From positions 10,654 through 74,653 of the forward strand of contig DATAZE010000016.1 in assembly GCA_036272195.1 (NCBI GenBank): a stretch of 64,000 bases of DNA. Direction: 5' to 3'. Positions 51,943 to 61,132 of the stretch are shown here, in pieces; positions within the stretch are counted from its first letter, which is position 1; the number at the start of each line of letters is the position of its first letter. The notes under the pieces are model-generated. The model searched no databases. It saw only the letters and a list, made by a program, of their open reading frames with translations, and was not told the origin of the DNA. The translations under genes and the position numbers were made by a program. This stretch comes from DASXHY01 sp036272195 (lineage in GTDB: Bacteria > Verrucomicrobiota > Verrucomicrobiia > Limisphaerales > DASXHY01).

Positions 51943-52559
51943 GAATCGGAGATTGGACTGAAGCCGCGACGAAGGCACGGTTCTCGGCCATCCTCTGTCC
52001 TCTATTTGCCATTCTCCTCGCGCTCGGCGCCACCGGCTGTCGGCGAGATATGTTTCAGCAACCATCGGAACGGCCATTGGAACGAAGCGACTTTTTCCGC
52101 GACAATAGGATGGCGTCTCGACCGCTTCCACCGCATACGGTTGCGCGCGGACACCTGGACGAGGATGAAGCGTTTTATACCGGAAAAATCGGAACAAACC
52201 TGGTCACAACGTTTCCCATTCCAGTCACGCGCGAATTCCTGCTACGCGGCCAGGAGCGTTTCGATATTTATTGCGCGCCCTGCCATGCCCGGACCGGCGA
52301 TGGGAACGGCATCATTCCCCAACGCGGTTATTCGCCGCCGCCGTCCTATCATATCGACCGGCTTCGCCAGACGCCGGTGGGTCATTTCGTCGACGTGATC
52401 AGTCATGGCTACGGGGTTATGTATTCTTACGGCACGCGTGTGGATCCGGCGGATCGATGGGCCATTGCGGCTTATATCCGTGCGCTGCAATTAAGCCGCG
52501 ACGCAAAAGTTTCTGATGTTCCCGAGCAGGAGCGCGCGCAATTGGAGGCAACCAAATGA
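51939..52559 (+). CDS. actE: Alternative complex III subunit ActE, monoheme cytochrome c lipoprotein
   Basis: 206 aa from the GTG overlapping the actD stop. A lipoprotein signal ends with LALGATGC (~residue 33), giving a membrane-tethered cytochrome. One heme site, YCAPCHARTGDGNGIIPQRG, with a distal Met probably in YGVMYSYGTRV. It takes electrons from ActA and delivers them toward the oxidase. Stop and actF start overlap (ATGA). Confidence 0.92.
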   Translation: MRIGDWTEAATKARFSAILCPLFAILLALGATGCRRDMFQQPSERPLERSDFFRDNRMASRPLPPHTVARGHLDEDEAFYTGKIGTNLVTTFPIPVTREFLLRGQERFDIYCAPCHARTGDGNGIIPQRGYSPPPSYHIDRLRQTPVGHFVDVISHGYGVMYSYGTRVDPADRWAIAAYIRALQLSRDAKVSDVPEQERAQLEATK

Positions 52560-53719
52560 CCGCGGCGTTTCAATCCAAATTAAATCGGGTTCAAGTGGCA
52601 TCGCTCGTGATTGGAATTTTGTTCCTGGGTGCATCTGCATTCGGTGCGTTTTCAAATCCACGGCAGTTCTTTTTTTCGTATCTGTTCGCCGTTCAATTTT
52701 GGCTGGGGCTTTCGCTCGGATGTTTTGTGGTGACGATGATTCACTACCTGACCGGCGGGCGTTGGGGATATCCGACGCGGCGATTTCTCGAAGCGGGGTT
52801 CATGGTGCTGCCACTCATGGCCGTGTTATTCATTCCCATCTTTTTTGGCCTGCAGTATTTATATCCCTGGGCGCGACCAGTGGAAGCGGCAGTGAATAAA
52901 ATCCCACGAATCTACGAGAATGACTGGGCCTATATTGTTCGGCAGATTTTCTTTTTCTTCGTCTGGATCTGGCTGGCCAGCCGGCTGCGCAAATGGTCAC
53001 TGGAACAGGACCTCACGAAGGACGCGGGGCCGACGCGAAAAGCGCGCACGCTCAGCGGACCGGGAGTGGTCATTTACGGACTCCTACTCACATTTGCTGC
53101 GGTGGACTGGATTGTCTCGCTGGAGAAGGACTGGTATTCGACGATGTTCGGCGTAATCGTGGCGGGCGGACAGATGCTGACGGCGTACGCGTTCGCGGTT
53201 GTCGCAGTGACGTTATTTCGAAATGAAGAACCGTTCGCGACTACGGTCAACAACGTTCACTACCCTCATCTCGGCAACCTGCTACTGACGTTCGTGCTGT
53301 TCTGGACTTACGTTTCGTTTGGGCAACTGTTGATTATTTATTCAGGGGACCTGCCGCAAGAATTGGAATGGTATTTGCATCGCATCGCGGGCAGTTGGAA
53401 GGCAGTGGTGGCCGCGATCGCACTGTTTCACTTCTTCCTTCCGTTTTTTTTGCTGTTATTTCGGGGAGTAAAAAAACGCATATCGGCCCTGACGACGCTG
53501 GCGACGCTGATATTTGTCATGCACATCGTGGACACTTATTGGCTGATCATGCCCACGCTCCATCAGAACGGCATGGCGTTAAGCTGGCTGGATTTTGCCG
53601 CGCCAATAGGCGTGGGCGGTTTGTGGATCGCCTGTTTTCTATGGCGTTTGAAAGCGGCTCCGTTGCTGCCGCAGAACGATCCCGGAATGCAATTTGCCTT
53701 CGTTTATGTCAAGCCCTAG
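52556..53719 (+). CDS. actF: Alternative complex III subunit ActF (NrfD-like)
   Basis: 387 aa, about ten membrane helices and no cofactor motif. It is a shorter paralogue of ActC in known complexes, where it lacks a quinol site and may take part in proton transfer. Recognised by position and helix pattern (QFWLGLSLGCFVVTMIHYLT; VNNVHYPHLGNLLLTFVLFW; FGQLLIIYSGDLPQELEWY). It overlaps the next gene by 14 bases. Confidence 0.9.
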   Translation: MTAAFQSKLNRVQVASLVIGILFLGASAFGAFSNPRQFFFSYLFAVQFWLGLSLGCFVVTMIHYLTGGRWGYPTRRFLEAGFMVLPLMAVLFIPIFFGLQYLYPWARPVEAAVNKIPRIYENDWAYIVRQIFFFFVWIWLASRLRKWSLEQDLTKDAGPTRKARTLSGPGVVIYGLLLTFAAVDWIVSLEKDWYSTMFGVIVAGGQMLTAYAFAVVAVTLFRNEEPFATTVNNVHYPHLGNLLLTFVLFWTYVSFGQLLIIYSGDLPQELEWYLHRIAGSWKAVVAAIALFHFFLPFFLLLFRGVKKRISALTTLATLIFVMHIVDTYWLIMPTLHQNGMALSWLDFAAPIGVGGLWIACFLWRLKAAPLLPQNDPGMQFAFVYVKP

Positions 53720-54203
53720 CGCCAAACCCCAGGGCCGGCAAAGGCCTTCGACGAACGGATACGAAAAGCGTGACGCGAACGCGAAATGGATCTTTGCGGT
53801 CATTGCGTTCCTGCTCGTGGCGGGCTTGCTGATGCATCTTTGCCTCGCGGGCGTGGTCGAGCGATTGGAAAAAAAACCGACATCAAGCGATCAATTGGCG
53901 GCTATTCGGCGCAGTTCCGAAAACCTCGATGAGAGGAAAGCGGTTCCGCATTTACAGATCACGCCGGCGGAAGACTTGAAACAATTCCGTATGCACAAGG
54001 AGGCGGAATTGAACTCCTACGGCTGGATTGACCGCACCGCCGGCGTGGTGCGCATTCCCGTCGCGCGCGCGATGGACCTGCTGCTGGAACGCGGATTGCC
54101 GACGCGCTCGCAAACTAACGAGAGCGGTTTGGGGCCATCGGGCTATGAGTTACAACAACAACGGCCGCAATTTCCACAGCCGGAAATCCAGGGAGCGAAA
54201 TGA
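53706..54203 (+). CDS. Small single-helix membrane protein of the ACIII-oxidase operon
   Basis: 165 aa from ATG 53706. A cytoplasmic start of ~27 residues, one membrane helix (WIFAVIAFLLVAGLLMHLCL) and a periplasmic part with ITPAEDLKQFRMHKEAELNS and YGWIDRTAGVVRIPVARAMD. The GWxDRxAGVVRIP signature often occurs in small genes at this operon position, before sco; I know no proven function. An assembly or linker role in the supercomplex is inferred. It overlaps sco by 4 bases. Confidence 0.75.
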   Translation: MSSPSAKPQGRQRPSTNGYEKRDANAKWIFAVIAFLLVAGLLMHLCLAGVVERLEKKPTSSDQLAAIRRSSENLDERKAVPHLQITPAEDLKQFRMHKEAELNSYGWIDRTAGVVRIPVARAMDLLLERGLPTRSQTNESGLGPSGYELQQQRPQFPQPEIQGAK

Positions 54204-55054
54204 AAATACGATTTGCGATAATTTTAATTTTCTCGTGCGCGGTTCTGGCGATTTCGGCGAGCGCGCAAACGCTTACGGACGACCAATTGTCTCACATTAG
54301 TTTCGATCAGAATCTCGGCGCTCAGATTTCCCTCGGCCTGCCGTTTCGGGATGAGGATGGAAAAGGCGTGACGTTCGGCGATTATTTTGGCCAAAAGCCG
54401 GTCGTGCTCGTGCTGGGCTATTACGAGTGCCCGATGTTGTGCACGCTGACGTTCAACGGGATGGTCGAAGCCATGAACGACATGAAATGGAGCATTGGCG
54501 ACCAGTTCAATGTTGTTTACGTCAGCATTAATCCGAAGGAGACATCTCAACTCGCGGCGGCAAAGAAGCAAACTTATCTCCGACGCTACGGCCGCCCAGG
54601 CGCCGATGCGGGATGGCATTTTTTGACGGGTGATGAGCCGGCCATCCGAAAGCTCGCCGACGAAGTTGGTTTTCATTACGCCTACGACCCTGCAGTCAAG
54701 CAATACGCGCACCCGAGCGGATTGGTCATCCTGACGCCGGAAGGCAAGACCGCCAAATATTTCTTCGGTGTGACATTTTCGTCGCCGGCGGTTTACACGG
54801 CGCTTAAGGACGCATCGGTGCGCAAAGTCGGCTCGCCGATTGAGCGACTTGTCTTGCTTTGCTTTCACTACAGCCCGATTCATGGAAAATACGGCGCGGC
54901 CATCATGGAGGTCATCCGCATTTTAGGAGTGGTAACCCTCGCAGGCATGATATGGCTCTGCGTGGCGATGGTTCGTGGTGAACGGAAGCGGCGGGCCTCG
55001 TTCCATCCCGAATTAGCGGCGGGTTCATTGGCGAAATCGCCGCGTGACGCATGA
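54200..55054 (+). CDS. sco: SCO1/SenC-family copper chaperone
   Basis: 284 aa. Signal peptide (1-23), thioredoxin-like domain with the copper/redox motif YYECPMLC (CxxxC, ~77) and the copper-ligand His in KQYAHPSGL (~172). A membrane helix (VIRILGVVTLAGMIWLCVAMV) follows near 240, so the protein is tethered at its C-terminus, unlike simpler Sco proteins. It delivers copper to the CuA site of the next gene's product. Overlaps ctaC by 4 bases. Confidence 0.93.
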   Translation: MKIRFAIILIFSCAVLAISASAQTLTDDQLSHISFDQNLGAQISLGLPFRDEDGKGVTFGDYFGQKPVVLVLGYYECPMLCTLTFNGMVEAMNDMKWSIGDQFNVVYVSINPKETSQLAAAKKQTYLRRYGRPGADAGWHFLTGDEPAIRKLADEVGFHYAYDPAVKQYAHPSGLVILTPEGKTAKYFFGVTFSSPAVYTALKDASVRKVGSPIERLVLLCFHYSPIHGKYGAAIMEVIRILGVVTLAGMIWLCVAMVRGERKRRASFHPELAAGSLAKSPRDA

Positions 55055-56007
55055 ACTTTCCGCTGTTTCCACCTGAAGCTTCGCAGATTGCGCGACAGAC
55101 GGATCATTTATTGGTGGCGTTAGTTCTCTTCAGTGCGTTTACACTGCTCGTTGTGTTCGCGCCGATGATTTATTTTTTATTCAAGTATCGACGCGGCAAA
55201 AAAGCGGACCGCCGACCCGTGCATCTGCCGGAAACCGTGATTGAAGTGACGTGGACAATCATTCCGGCGATTGTGTTTACCGGACTTTTTGCCTGGGGCG
55301 CAAATGTTTATTGGGCCATCGAGCGACCGCCGGCGGACGCGATGGAAATCAGCGTGGTTGGCAAGCAATGGATGTGGAAGATGGAACATCCGGAAGGCAA
55401 TCGAGAAATCGACGAGCTCCACGTTCCGATCGGACGAAACATCAAGCTCACGCTGGCGTCGCAGGACGTGATTCACAGTTTTTTTCTGCCGGCGTTTCGC
55501 GTGAAGCAGGATGTTGTGCCGGGCCGCTACAGCACGTTGTGGTTCAAAGCGGACAAACTCGGCACGTTTCATTTGTTCTGTTCGGAATATTGCGGCACGC
55601 ATCATTCGGCGATGATCGGCAGCCTGATTGTCCTGACACCGGACGAGTATCAAAAATGGCTGATGCACGGCGCGCCAGGGCCAACCATGGCACAGGAGGG
55701 CGAAGGGCTTTATCGTTCTTACGGATGCAGCGGCTGCCATGTCCGCAGCACAGTTGTCCGGGCGCCGCCGCTGGAAGGTTTGTATGGGCGTCCGGTGCCG
55801 TTGCAATCCGGCCAGATTGTGACAGCCGATGAGGGTTACCTCCGCGATTCCATTTTGTTGCCCGCGAAAGATCTCGTGGCCGGCTACACCAATGCGATGC
55901 CGTCTTTCCAGGGCCATCTCAGCGAAGACGATTTGCTGAAATTGATCGCTTATATCAAGAGCATCAGTGACACGACGCCGACGCAGGAAACGGAGGAAGC
56001 AAAATGA
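55051..56007 (+). CDS. ctaC: Cytochrome c oxidase subunit II with fused cytochrome c (caa3 type)
   Basis: 318 aa. Two N-terminal membrane helices (~25-45 and ~68-90), a cupredoxin domain with CuA ligands (DVIHSFFLPAFRVKQD; CSEYCGTHHSAM) and a C-terminal cytochrome c domain (GCSGCHVRST, ~231; axial Met in NAMPSFQGHLSEDDL, ~277). The fused heme lets it take electrons directly from the ACIII cytochromes. Overlaps ctaD by 4 bases. Confidence 0.95.
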   Translation: MNFPLFPPEASQIARQTDHLLVALVLFSAFTLLVVFAPMIYFLFKYRRGKKADRRPVHLPETVIEVTWTIIPAIVFTGLFAWGANVYWAIERPPADAMEISVVGKQWMWKMEHPEGNREIDELHVPIGRNIKLTLASQDVIHSFFLPAFRVKQDVVPGRYSTLWFKADKLGTFHLFCSEYCGTHHSAMIGSLIVLTPDEYQKWLMHGAPGPTMAQEGEGLYRSYGCSGCHVRSTVVRAPPLEGLYGRPVPLQSGQIVTADEGYLRDSILLPAKDLVAGYTNAMPSFQGHLSEDDLLKLIAYIKSISDTTPTQETEEAK

Positions 56008-57656
56008 ATCCATTGGAAAACGTCGAAAATCCGGCGTCCGGCACCGAATATTTTGCAACTCAACGCACGCCAAAAAATTATCTCACTGAAGGAGGGCATA
56101 CGTTGAAGTCGTGGCTGCTTACAGCGGACCACAAACGCATCGGACTTCTCTACCTGTACTCAATACTTTTTTATTTTACGATCGCGGCCATTGCGGCGGC
56201 GTTGATGCGGATGGAACTCATCACGCCGGAAGGCGACATGGTCACCTCCGAGACGTACAACAAATTGTTCACCGTTCACGGCACGTTGATGGTTTGGTTC
56301 TTTCTGATTCCGTCGATTCCGGCGGTGCTGGGAAATTTTGTTCTGCCGATGATGTTGGGTGCGCGTGATGTGGCATTTCCAAAACTTAATTTGTTAAGCT
56401 GGTATTTATTCAATGGCGGCGGTTTGCTCGCGCTCTATTCGCTCGTGGTTGGCGGCGTGGACACCGGTTGGACGTTTTACACGCCTTACAGCAGCACTTA
56501 TTCAAACTCGCACGTCATCGCGATGGCGGCGGGCATCTTTATCGCAGGCTTTGGCACGATCCTGACGGGATTGAATTTTATCATCACGACACACAAATTG
56601 CGCGCGCCGGGAATGACCTGGTTCCGAATGCCGTTGTTTATCTGGTCGCTGTATTCAACGAGCGTGATCATGATTCTCGCCACCCCGGTACTGGCGATGA
56701 CGCTCGCTTTGATGGCCATCGAACGCCTTTGGGGCGTGGGAGTTTTTGACCCGAAACTGGGCGGCGATCCGATTTTGTTCCAGCACCTCTTTTGGTTTTA
56801 TTCGCATCCCGCGGTTTACATCATGATTCTCCCGGGAATGGGAGTCGTGAGCGAAGTGATCACCTGCTTTTCACGCAAGCCGATTTTCGGTTACCACTTC
56901 ATTGCGTTTTCGAGCGTCGCCATTGCTGTCCTCGGATTTATGGTCTGGGGCCATCATATGTTCACGAGCGGCCAATCCATTTATGCGGGGCTGGTGTTTT
57001 CGTTTCTGAGCTACATGGTGGCGGTGCCTTCAGCGATTAAAGTGTTCAATTGGACGTTGACGCTCTATCGCGGCTCCATTTCTTTCAACACGCCGATGAT
57101 TTATATTCTCGGATTCATTGGGCTGTTTACGATTGGCGGTCTGACCGGGCTATTCCTGGCGGCGGTCGGGTTGGATGTACACGTGCAGGACACTTATTTC
57201 ATCGTCGCGCATTTTCATTACATCATGGTCGGTGGAATGGTCACGGCGTTCATGGCCGGGCTGCATTATTGGTGGCCGAAGATCACCGGGCGCATGTATC
57301 CGGAAAAGCTTGGGCAACTTGCGGCGCTGACGATGTTTCTAGGGTTCAACCTCACATTTTTTCCACAATTTATACTCGGTTATCTCGGAATGCCGCGGCG
57401 ATATCACGCCTACGCGCCGGAATTTCAGATTTACAACGTGATGTCGAGCGCGGGCGCTTCGATCCTCGCCGTGGGCTATTTACTGCCGTTGATTTATTTC
57501 ATCTGGTCTTTGAAGCACGGAAAAAAAGCAGCAGCGAACCCGTGGAACGCCACCGGTCTCGAATGGCAAACGCCTTCGCCGCCGCCCAAACATAATTTCG
57601 CGGAAACACCGGTGGTGGACGGCCCGCCGTATCAATATTCAGCGGAGGAAGCCTAA
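56004..57656 (+). CDS. ctaD: Cytochrome c oxidase subunit I, A2 type
   Basis: 550 aa, twelve membrane helices. Heme a/CuB ligands: HGTLMVWFF (~93), the CuB His in FWFYSHPAVYIMILPGMG, MVWGHHMFTSG and VQDTYFIVAHFHYIMVGG. The D-pathway glutamate (HPEVY in A1 enzymes) is replaced: YSHPAVY carries the YS pair that marks A2-type enzymes such as Thermus caa3. The K-pathway is presumably intact. The operon context (fused heme c in subunit II) agrees with caa3. A gap of 37 bases precedes subunit III. Confidence 0.96.
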   Translation: MNPLENVENPASGTEYFATQRTPKNYLTEGGHTLKSWLLTADHKRIGLLYLYSILFYFTIAAIAAALMRMELITPEGDMVTSETYNKLFTVHGTLMVWFFLIPSIPAVLGNFVLPMMLGARDVAFPKLNLLSWYLFNGGGLLALYSLVVGGVDTGWTFYTPYSSTYSNSHVIAMAAGIFIAGFGTILTGLNFIITTHKLRAPGMTWFRMPLFIWSLYSTSVIMILATPVLAMTLALMAIERLWGVGVFDPKLGGDPILFQHLFWFYSHPAVYIMILPGMGVVSEVITCFSRKPIFGYHFIAFSSVAIAVLGFMVWGHHMFTSGQSIYAGLVFSFLSYMVAVPSAIKVFNWTLTLYRGSISFNTPMIYILGFIGLFTIGGLTGLFLAAVGLDVHVQDTYFIVAHFHYIMVGGMVTAFMAGLHYWWPKITGRMYPEKLGQLAALTMFLGFNLTFFPQFILGYLGMPRRYHAYAPEFQIYNVMSSAGASILAVGYLLPLIYFIWSLKHGKKAAANPWNATGLEWQTPSPPPKHNFAETPVVDGPPYQYSAEEA

Positions 57657-57693
57657 ACGGATTTGAACGCGAGCTGAAAGAAAAGGACGAATT

Positions 57694-58335
57694 ATGGCCG
57701 ACGCGCACGTTGCCCTTCAGGAACAATTCGACGAAATGCCGCAGCAAAAAGAGGCGGCTACGCTAGGGATGTGGACATTTCTCGCGACGGAAGTCCTTTT
57801 CTTTGGCGCGATGTTCCTAAGTTATATTGTCTATCGCCAGACGTATCCGCGGGCGTTCGCCGAGGCCAGTCATCACACCATCGTCCTGTTCGGCACCGTG
57901 AATACCGCGATTCTCCTGACGAGCAGTTTTACCATGGCGCTGGCTGTTCACGCGGCGCGCGAAAATAATATCAAATGGCTGTTCCGTTTTCTGGCCATTA
58001 CAATCGCCTTCGCCCTCGCTTTTCTTGCGGTCAAGGGGCTGGAATATCGCGACGACGTGAGGGAACATCTTTGGCCCGGGCCGCATTTCCGACCGGAACT
58101 GCCCCCGCAGGCGCAAATTTTCTGGGTGCTTTATTGGATCATGACGGGAGTCCATGCGATTCATGTCACAGTCGGCGTCGGATTGCTGTCTACCATGGCG
58201 TGGATGACCTCGCGGCGGAAATTTTCGGCCACGTATTATACGCCGATCGAAATGACCGGGCTGTATTGGCATTTTGTGGACATCATCTGGATATATCTCT
58301 ACCCGCTTTTGTATCTCATCCATCGCTACGCCTGA
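57694..58335 (+). CDS. ctaE: Cytochrome c oxidase subunit III
   Basis: 213 aa, five membrane helices: ATLGMWTFLATEVLFFGAMF (~25), TVNTAILLTSSFTMALAVHA (~70), IFWVLYWIMTGVHAIHVTVG (~140) and GLYWHFVDIIWIYLYPLLYL at the end. The family motifs EVLFFG and WHFVDIIW are present. It supports subunit I; no metal is bound. The stop and the start of subunit IV share one base (TGATG). Confidence 0.93.
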   Translation: MADAHVALQEQFDEMPQQKEAATLGMWTFLATEVLFFGAMFLSYIVYRQTYPRAFAEASHHTIVLFGTVNTAILLTSSFTMALAVHAARENNIKWLFRFLAITIAFALAFLAVKGLEYRDDVREHLWPGPHFRPELPPQAQIFWVLYWIMTGVHAIHVTVGVGLLSTMAWMTSRRKFSATYYTPIEMTGLYWHFVDIIWIYLYPLLYLIHRYA

Positions 58336-58721
58336 TGCACTCAACAAATATTCCACGGAAGATCTATTGGCGCGTCTGGATCGCGCTGCTGGCGTTGCTG
58401 CTGCTGACCTGGGGCCTGGCGCAAATCAACCTGGGCCCTTTCAACAATGTTGCGGCGCTCTGCATCTCCATCACGAAGATGTTGCTCGTGGTTTTGTTTT
58501 TTATGCACGGTCGATATGAGAAATTGCTAACATGGATATTCATTGCCGCGGGGTTGATTTGGTTTCTCATCATGGTGGACCTGACATTGAGTGATTATTT
58601 GACACGCGGGGAGGTTCGACCCACAAACCGGAGCTGGCAGCATTTGGAAAAAAACCCACCCGCGTTGCAACCCAACACCAATGCGGAGGGACCTCGCGCC
58701 GCATATCCTGCGCGAAATTGA
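58335..58721 (+). CDS. ctaF: Cytochrome c oxidase subunit IV, prokaryotic
   Basis: 128 aa from ATG 58335. Three membrane helices (IYWRVWIALLALLLLTWGLA; ISITKMLLVVLFFMHGRYEK; IFIAAGLIWFLIMVDLTLSD), the pattern of COX4-type small subunits, then a hydrophilic tail of 35 residues. It is the last gene of the ACIII-oxidase operon. An open frame starting at its stop (58718) is antisense to the kinase gene and is not a gene. Confidence 0.85.
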   Translation: MHSTNIPRKIYWRVWIALLALLLLTWGLAQINLGPFNNVAALCISITKMLLVVLFFMHGRYEKLLTWIFIAAGLIWFLIMVDLTLSDYLTRGEVRPTNRSWQHLEKNPPALQPNTNAEGPRAAYPARN

Positions 58722-58796
58722 ACGGAAGGGCAGCGGGTGTTTTCAGCGGAAGCGAGCGGAGTGCTAAAACGGTTGCCGGTCTAGAATATTGGGTTC

Positions 58797-58825
58797 TCGC
58801 AGGTGGGACGCCGCCGGTGCTCCCA
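58797..58825. repeat. Degenerate GC-rich repeat in the oxidase-kinase gap
   Basis: TCGCAGGTGGGACGCCGCCG then GTGCTCCCA keeps a GGGACGCC core like the other hairpins, but the arms no longer pair well. Confidence 0.35.
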
Positions 58826-58831
58826 GGAGGG

Positions 58832-60241
58832 TCAGCGCTGCAAAGGGAGTTCTACTTTCGGCAACGTGACGACGAAATCCGAGCCTTCGCCATTTTTGCT
58901 CGTCACCGAAACTTCGCCGTGATGGGCTTCAACGATTGCTTTCACGAGGCTCAAGCCAAGCCCGAGACCACGCTCAGATCGGCTCTTATCGCCGCGATAA
59001 AGGCGCGCCCAGATTTTGTCTTGTTCGTCAGCGGGAATGCCGATGCCGGTGTCACGAAAATGCACGACAGCTTGATCCGCCCCATCTTGCGCCGAAATAG
59101 TCACGCTGCCGTCAGGCGGCGTATATTTAATGGCATTGTCCAGCAGGTTCGCGAATACCTGCCGAATCCGGTTGCGATCCACCGCCGCCAGGCAGCTCGC
59201 GGGCAATTCGGTGCGCACTGTTATTTTCCGCTCGTCGGCAACGTATTCATACAACTCCTTCACCTCGTTGAGCAATTGGCAGAGGTCCACGGGTTCGCGT
59301 TGCAATTTCATCGTGCCGGATTCGGCCTCCGCAATGTCCATCAAGGTGTTTAGCATTGCGAGCACGCGCTCGGATTCCTCGACGCAATCAGCGAGTGCTT
59401 CACGAACGCTGGCGGCATCGGCGCCGGATTGCAGGGCCAGTTCCGCCGTGCCACGCAACCGCGTCAAAGGCGTGCGCAAATCGTGAGCCACATTGTCGAG
59501 GGATTCGCGCATGGCTCGAATGAGTGATTGGTTCTGGTCGAGCAAGGTGTTGAACAGGCGCACCAATTCATCGAGTTCGTCGTCTGATTTGCGCTCGGGC
59601 ACGCGCGCATTGAGTTGACGGGTGGTAATAATCGAGCGAGCGGTGGAAACAATTTGACGGACCGGCAGCAGCGCACGGTGGGCAAAAAACGCGCCGACGG
59701 CAAAGCCCAAAAGAATTGTTATCGCGCCCACGACGATGAAATCGCGTCGCACCGGATCCAGCAATGCCTCGCGGCTATCCGTGCTCCGGCCCACTTGCAA
59801 CAGCGAATTATCCGGCAGCACCGCGGAGGCGATGATAAAATCTTTTTCGGCGTTTTTCGGGATGCGCACAACACCGACCCGCCGGCGATAGCCCGCGAGA
59901 TCCCCGGGCACATCGTGAAACGTGATCCAATCATCGGGAACGTTGGCGAAGGCGACATCATCCCAAACATTGACGACGCGGACAAAGAAAGTCTTTTGGT
60001 TCCCCTGCTCCTCCTGCAACGCATTGCGCAAGGACCGCAATCCGCCCGCGTGATAAACTGCGGCGTATTCGCGCAAACGCGCCTGGACCAGCTCCTGATC
60101 TTTTTTGCCAATGGCGGCCGCCAGCAAATAATACGCGATGCCCAGCAGCGCGACGCTGCTGCACGCAAAAACAAAGGCGTACCAAAACCCGAGCCGGAGA
60201 CCGACGTTTCGCCGGGCTGCGTTAATCAGGCCGGAGGACAT
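58832..60241 (-). CDS. Membrane sensor histidine kinase (HAMP, CusS/OmpR-partner type)
   Basis: 469 aa from the ATG giving MSSGLINAARRN. Helix 1 (LGFWYAFVFACSSVALLGIAY), a periplasmic sensor domain (~35-165), helix 2 (FIVVGAITILLGFAVGAFFA), HAMP (~190-240), HisKA with phospho-His in DNVAHDLRTPLTRLRGTAEL (~250) and HATPase_c (NLLDNAIKYTPPDG, FRDTGIGIP, GLGLGLSLVKAIVEAHHGEV). Its start lies 20 bases inside the regulator gene, so they form one operon and a cognate pair. The signal is unknown; CusS-like kinases sense metals, and copper would fit the oxidase neighbour, but that is a guess. Confidence 0.92.
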   Translation of the reverse strand: MSSGLINAARRNVGLRLGFWYAFVFACSSVALLGIAYYLLAAAIGKKDQELVQARLREYAAVYHAGGLRSLRNALQEEQGNQKTFFVRVVNVWDDVAFANVPDDWITFHDVPGDLAGYRRRVGVVRIPKNAEKDFIIASAVLPDNSLLQVGRSTDSREALLDPVRRDFIVVGAITILLGFAVGAFFAHRALLPVRQIVSTARSIITTRQLNARVPERKSDDELDELVRLFNTLLDQNQSLIRAMRESLDNVAHDLRTPLTRLRGTAELALQSGADAASVREALADCVEESERVLAMLNTLMDIAEAESGTMKLQREPVDLCQLLNEVKELYEYVADERKITVRTELPASCLAAVDRNRIRQVFANLLDNAIKYTPPDGSVTISAQDGADQAVVHFRDTGIGIPADEQDKIWARLYRGDKSRSERGLGLGLSLVKAIVEAHHGEVSVTSKNGEGSDFVVTLPKVELPLQR

Positions 60242-60890
60242 AGCCAACACCTCGGATTGTGTGAATCATGGTTTTATCGGGATCCACCTTGCCTCGCACC
60301 CGGTGAACGAGAACATCCACAACGTTCGTCTGCGGGTCAAAGCTGTAATCGAAGATGTGTTCCAGAATCATGGTTTTGGTCACCACGCGATTGGGATGGC
60401 GCATGAGATATTCCAGCAACGCAAATTCGCGCGGCTGCAACTCAACCGCTTCGCCGTCGCGTTTAATTTCCCGGGTAAGCAAGTCGAGCGAGAGACTCCC
60501 AGCGGTGAGGCGCGTGGGTTCGACGGACTGCGTGGAGCGCCGGATCAAAGCCTGCACGCGCGCCAGCAATTCAGAAAACGCAAAAGGCTTGGTCAGGTAA
60601 TCGTCTCCGCCCGCCTGCAGGCCGCGCACGCGGTCGTCCACCGAGGCGCGCGCGCTGAGAATAAGTACCGGCACGCGAGTATTTTTCGCGCGCAATTGCT
60701 GGATGAGCGTGAGGCCGTCGAGCTTGGGTAACATCAGATCGACCACTGCGGCATCGTAGGCGACTGACTGCGCGAGGCCGAAAGCGCGCTCGCCGTCCGC
60801 GCAACGGTCCACGGCATAACCGCTCTGTTTCAGTCCTTTGACCAGGAATGAAGCGATTTTGTCGTCGTCCTCAACAACCAGGATGCGCAT
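60222..60890 (-). CDS. OmpR/CusR-family response regulator
   Basis: 222 aa from the ATG of MRILVVEDDDKIASF; upstream ATGs at 60902-60914 are possible, and the rest of the open frame to 61067 is not. Receiver (1-115): phospho-Asp in AAVVDLMLPKLDG, VLILSARASVDDR, DDYLTKPFAFSEL. Winged-helix output (~130-222): LTREIKRDGEAVELQPREFA, VVTKTMILEHIFDYSFDPQT and NVVDVLVHRVRGKVD. It is a DNA-binding transcription factor for the kinase encoded downstream. Confidence 0.93.
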   Translation of the reverse strand: MRILVVEDDDKIASFLVKGLKQSGYAVDRCADGERAFGLAQSVAYDAAVVDLMLPKLDGLTLIQQLRAKNTRVPVLILSARASVDDRVRGLQAGGDDYLTKPFAFSELLARVQALIRRSTQSVEPTRLTAGSLSLDLLTREIKRDGEAVELQPREFALLEYLMRHPNRVVTKTMILEHIFDYSFDPQTNVVDVLVHRVRGKVDPDKTMIHTIRGVGYVLRPD

Positions 60891-61040
60891 ATCTTCGTGC
60901 ATCATGATAGCCATAGGTCTGAGGTAATGTCGAAATGCGAAAAAAGTGTCGTTTCCATATGCGAATTGAGAACGTGCTGCGGCATTTGCGGCAACCCTAG
61001 GTTTGATCCGCTGGCAAGATGGCGGCGGCACGTTTTTTAA

Positions 61041-61068
61041 TCGCACGGGCGGGGACGCCCGCGCCACT
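61041..61068. repeat. GGCGAGACGCC-type hairpin repeat, copy 5
   Basis: TCGCACGGGCGGGGACGCCC then GCGCCACT, a variant with a GGGG loop. Confidence 0.75.
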
Positions 61069-61114
61069 AAAAACAGGAAGCCCTCCCGGGATGTGGAAAC
61101 AAGAACCGGGAGGG
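61066..61114 (-). terminator. Intrinsic terminator of the DegP-type protease gene
   Basis: On the minus strand CCCTCCCGG pairs perfectly with CCGGGAGGG over a 16-base loop; CTTCCTGTTTTTAG follows. It starts 18 bases after the protease stop. Confidence 0.75.
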
Positions 61115-61132
61115 CCGCGGAAGATTACGGGA

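Noticed and set aside
58718..59353. Open frame beginning at the ctaF stop (TTGA overlap), looking like a next operon gene
   Set aside because: Most of it is antisense to the kinase HATPase and HisKA region, and its product has no membrane or cofactor feature.
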